NCBI GenBank assembly: GCA_030591745.1
Contig: JAUVAM010000202.1
Span: 1-6,932 of the forward strand
Length of the DNA stretch: 6,932 nt
From: Deltaproteobacteria bacterium
Lineage (GTDB): Bacteria; Myxococcota; B64-G9
Reading direction: 5' to 3'
Below are positions 6,483-6,932 of the stretch, in pieces. The translations under genes were made by a program, and so were the position numbers. Under the pieces are notes generated by a model. That model saw only the letters and a program-made list of their open reading frames with translations. It was not told the origin of the DNA and searched no databases. Within the stretch, counting starts at the first letter, position 1. Every line of letters begins with the position of its first letter.

Positions 6483-6932
6483 ATGGGACACACTTTTAGG
6501 GATCTGTGCTTGGCTCTGTTCTTGCTGTTTGCCTTTTCTCTCAGCGGACTTATGGGGTGCGCGGGCGGAGCGGGAGGGGCTGACACATGCGATCCGGGCT
6601 GTGACAGTGCCCAGTGTCTCGGGTGCTCTGAAGGGGAATGCGTGAGCATTTGCACCGGGGATCAGGTTTGTGATGAGGGGACCTGCACTGAGCCTCAAGC
6701 TTGTCTGCCCGGCGACTGCAACTCGGATGAGTGCCTGGTGTGCAATGAGACCCATGGCTGTATCTCTCGATGTGAGGCCGATGAGCCGTGCGACGGGGCG
6801 GGTTCTTGCGTGGTGGTTTGTGCGGCGAGCAACTGCCCGGCTGCCGAGTGCATGGAATGTGACGCTTCGGGCGAGTGTGTTTCGTCTTGTGAAGGCGAGG
6901 AGGTTTGCGACGGGGCGGGTTCTTGCGTGGTG
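6483..6932 (+). CDS. Cys-repeat lipoprotein (C-terminus cut by window edge)
   Basis: The frame is open for 150 codons from ATG 6483 to the edge. AAGGAG at 6471-6476 stands 6 nt before the ATG, a strong start. Residues 1-25 form a lipoprotein signal peptide (basic start, LALFLLFAFSLSGLMG) with Cys26 as the likely lipidated residue after LMG, then a Gly/Ala linker. From residue 36 the protein is a chain of Cys-rich units of about 39 residues, each with eight cysteines spaced like CxxxxCxxxxCxxCxxxxxCxxxCxxxxxCxxxxxC. Even, phased cysteines suggest disulfide-bonded modules outside the cytoplasm. I recognise no enzyme domain and cannot assign a function. The style is like other Cys-repeat surface proteins of myxobacterium-type genomes. 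It is divergent from glnS. Confidence 0.88.
   Translation, partial: MGHTFRDLCLALFLLFAFSLSGLMGCAGGAGGADTCDPGCDSAQCLGCSEGECVSICTGDQVCDEGTCTEPQACLPGDCNSDECLVCNETHGCISRCEADEPCDGAGSCVVVCAASNCPAAECMECDASGECVSSCEGEEVCDGAGSCVV
6588..6932 (+). repeat. Phased 38-39-codon Cys-rich coding repeats
   Basis: Units begin at Cys36 (6588), Cys74 (6702) and Cys113 (6819); the last reaches the window edge. The CxxC pairs at residues 45/48, 84/87 and 123/126 are exactly 39 residues apart. A 27-nt block encoding CDGAGSCVV is identical at 6789-6815 and 6906-6932, 117 nt apart, so part of the array was duplicated or homogenised recently. The first unit is more diverged. Confidence 0.85.

Overview
The window looks like a chromosomal stretch of a GC-rich, Gram-negative bacterium. 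Three of its gene products have lipoprotein-type signal peptides. It also carries a multidomain secreted trypsin-like protease with Asp-rich, thrombospondin-3-like repeats, a Cys-repeat lipoprotein and a bacterial GlnRS. This mix is typical of the former Deltaproteobacteria (Myxococcota, Bradymonadota and relatives). That placement is inferred from protein style, not from a marker search.

Layout, left to right. Positions 1-2135 (minus) hold a 3'-truncated gene for a secreted serine protease: signal peptide, trypsin-like domain with a visible His/Asp/Ser triad, Cys-rich CGDGxC repeats, a PPC-like beta domain and an Asp/Cys-rich repeat array running off the window. Positions 2304-2633 (plus) encode a small single-domain PilZ protein, divergent from the protease. 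Positions 2712-4232 (minus) encode a lipoprotein alpha/beta hydrolase with a DUF3887-like N-terminal domain. Positions 4394-6163 (minus) encode glutaminyl-tRNA synthetase (glnS) with an unusual Lys-rich tail. After a 319-bp divergent intergenic region, 6483-6932 (plus) is the start of a Cys-repeat lipoprotein that runs off the right edge.

The most notable observation is a broken second copy of the glnS 3' end at 2635-2696, squeezed between the PilZ and hydrolase stop codons. It shares twelve consecutive residues with the real GlnRS C-terminus, and all nucleotide differences in those codons are synonymous. The hydrolase gene is therefore flanked by two diverged glnS tails in the same orientation. 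This suggests a past insertion or allele replacement at the 3' end of glnS. No integrase, transposase, tRNA, CRISPR array or defence gene is visible, and I see no clear multi-gene undescribed system.

The genes do not form one obvious pathway. The protease, hydrolase and Cys-repeat protein are likely cell-envelope or secreted proteins, the PilZ protein is a possible c-di-GMP signalling protein with degenerate ligand motifs, and GlnRS is translational housekeeping. glnS and the hydrolase are codirectional with a 161-nt gap, so cotranscription is possible but not shown.
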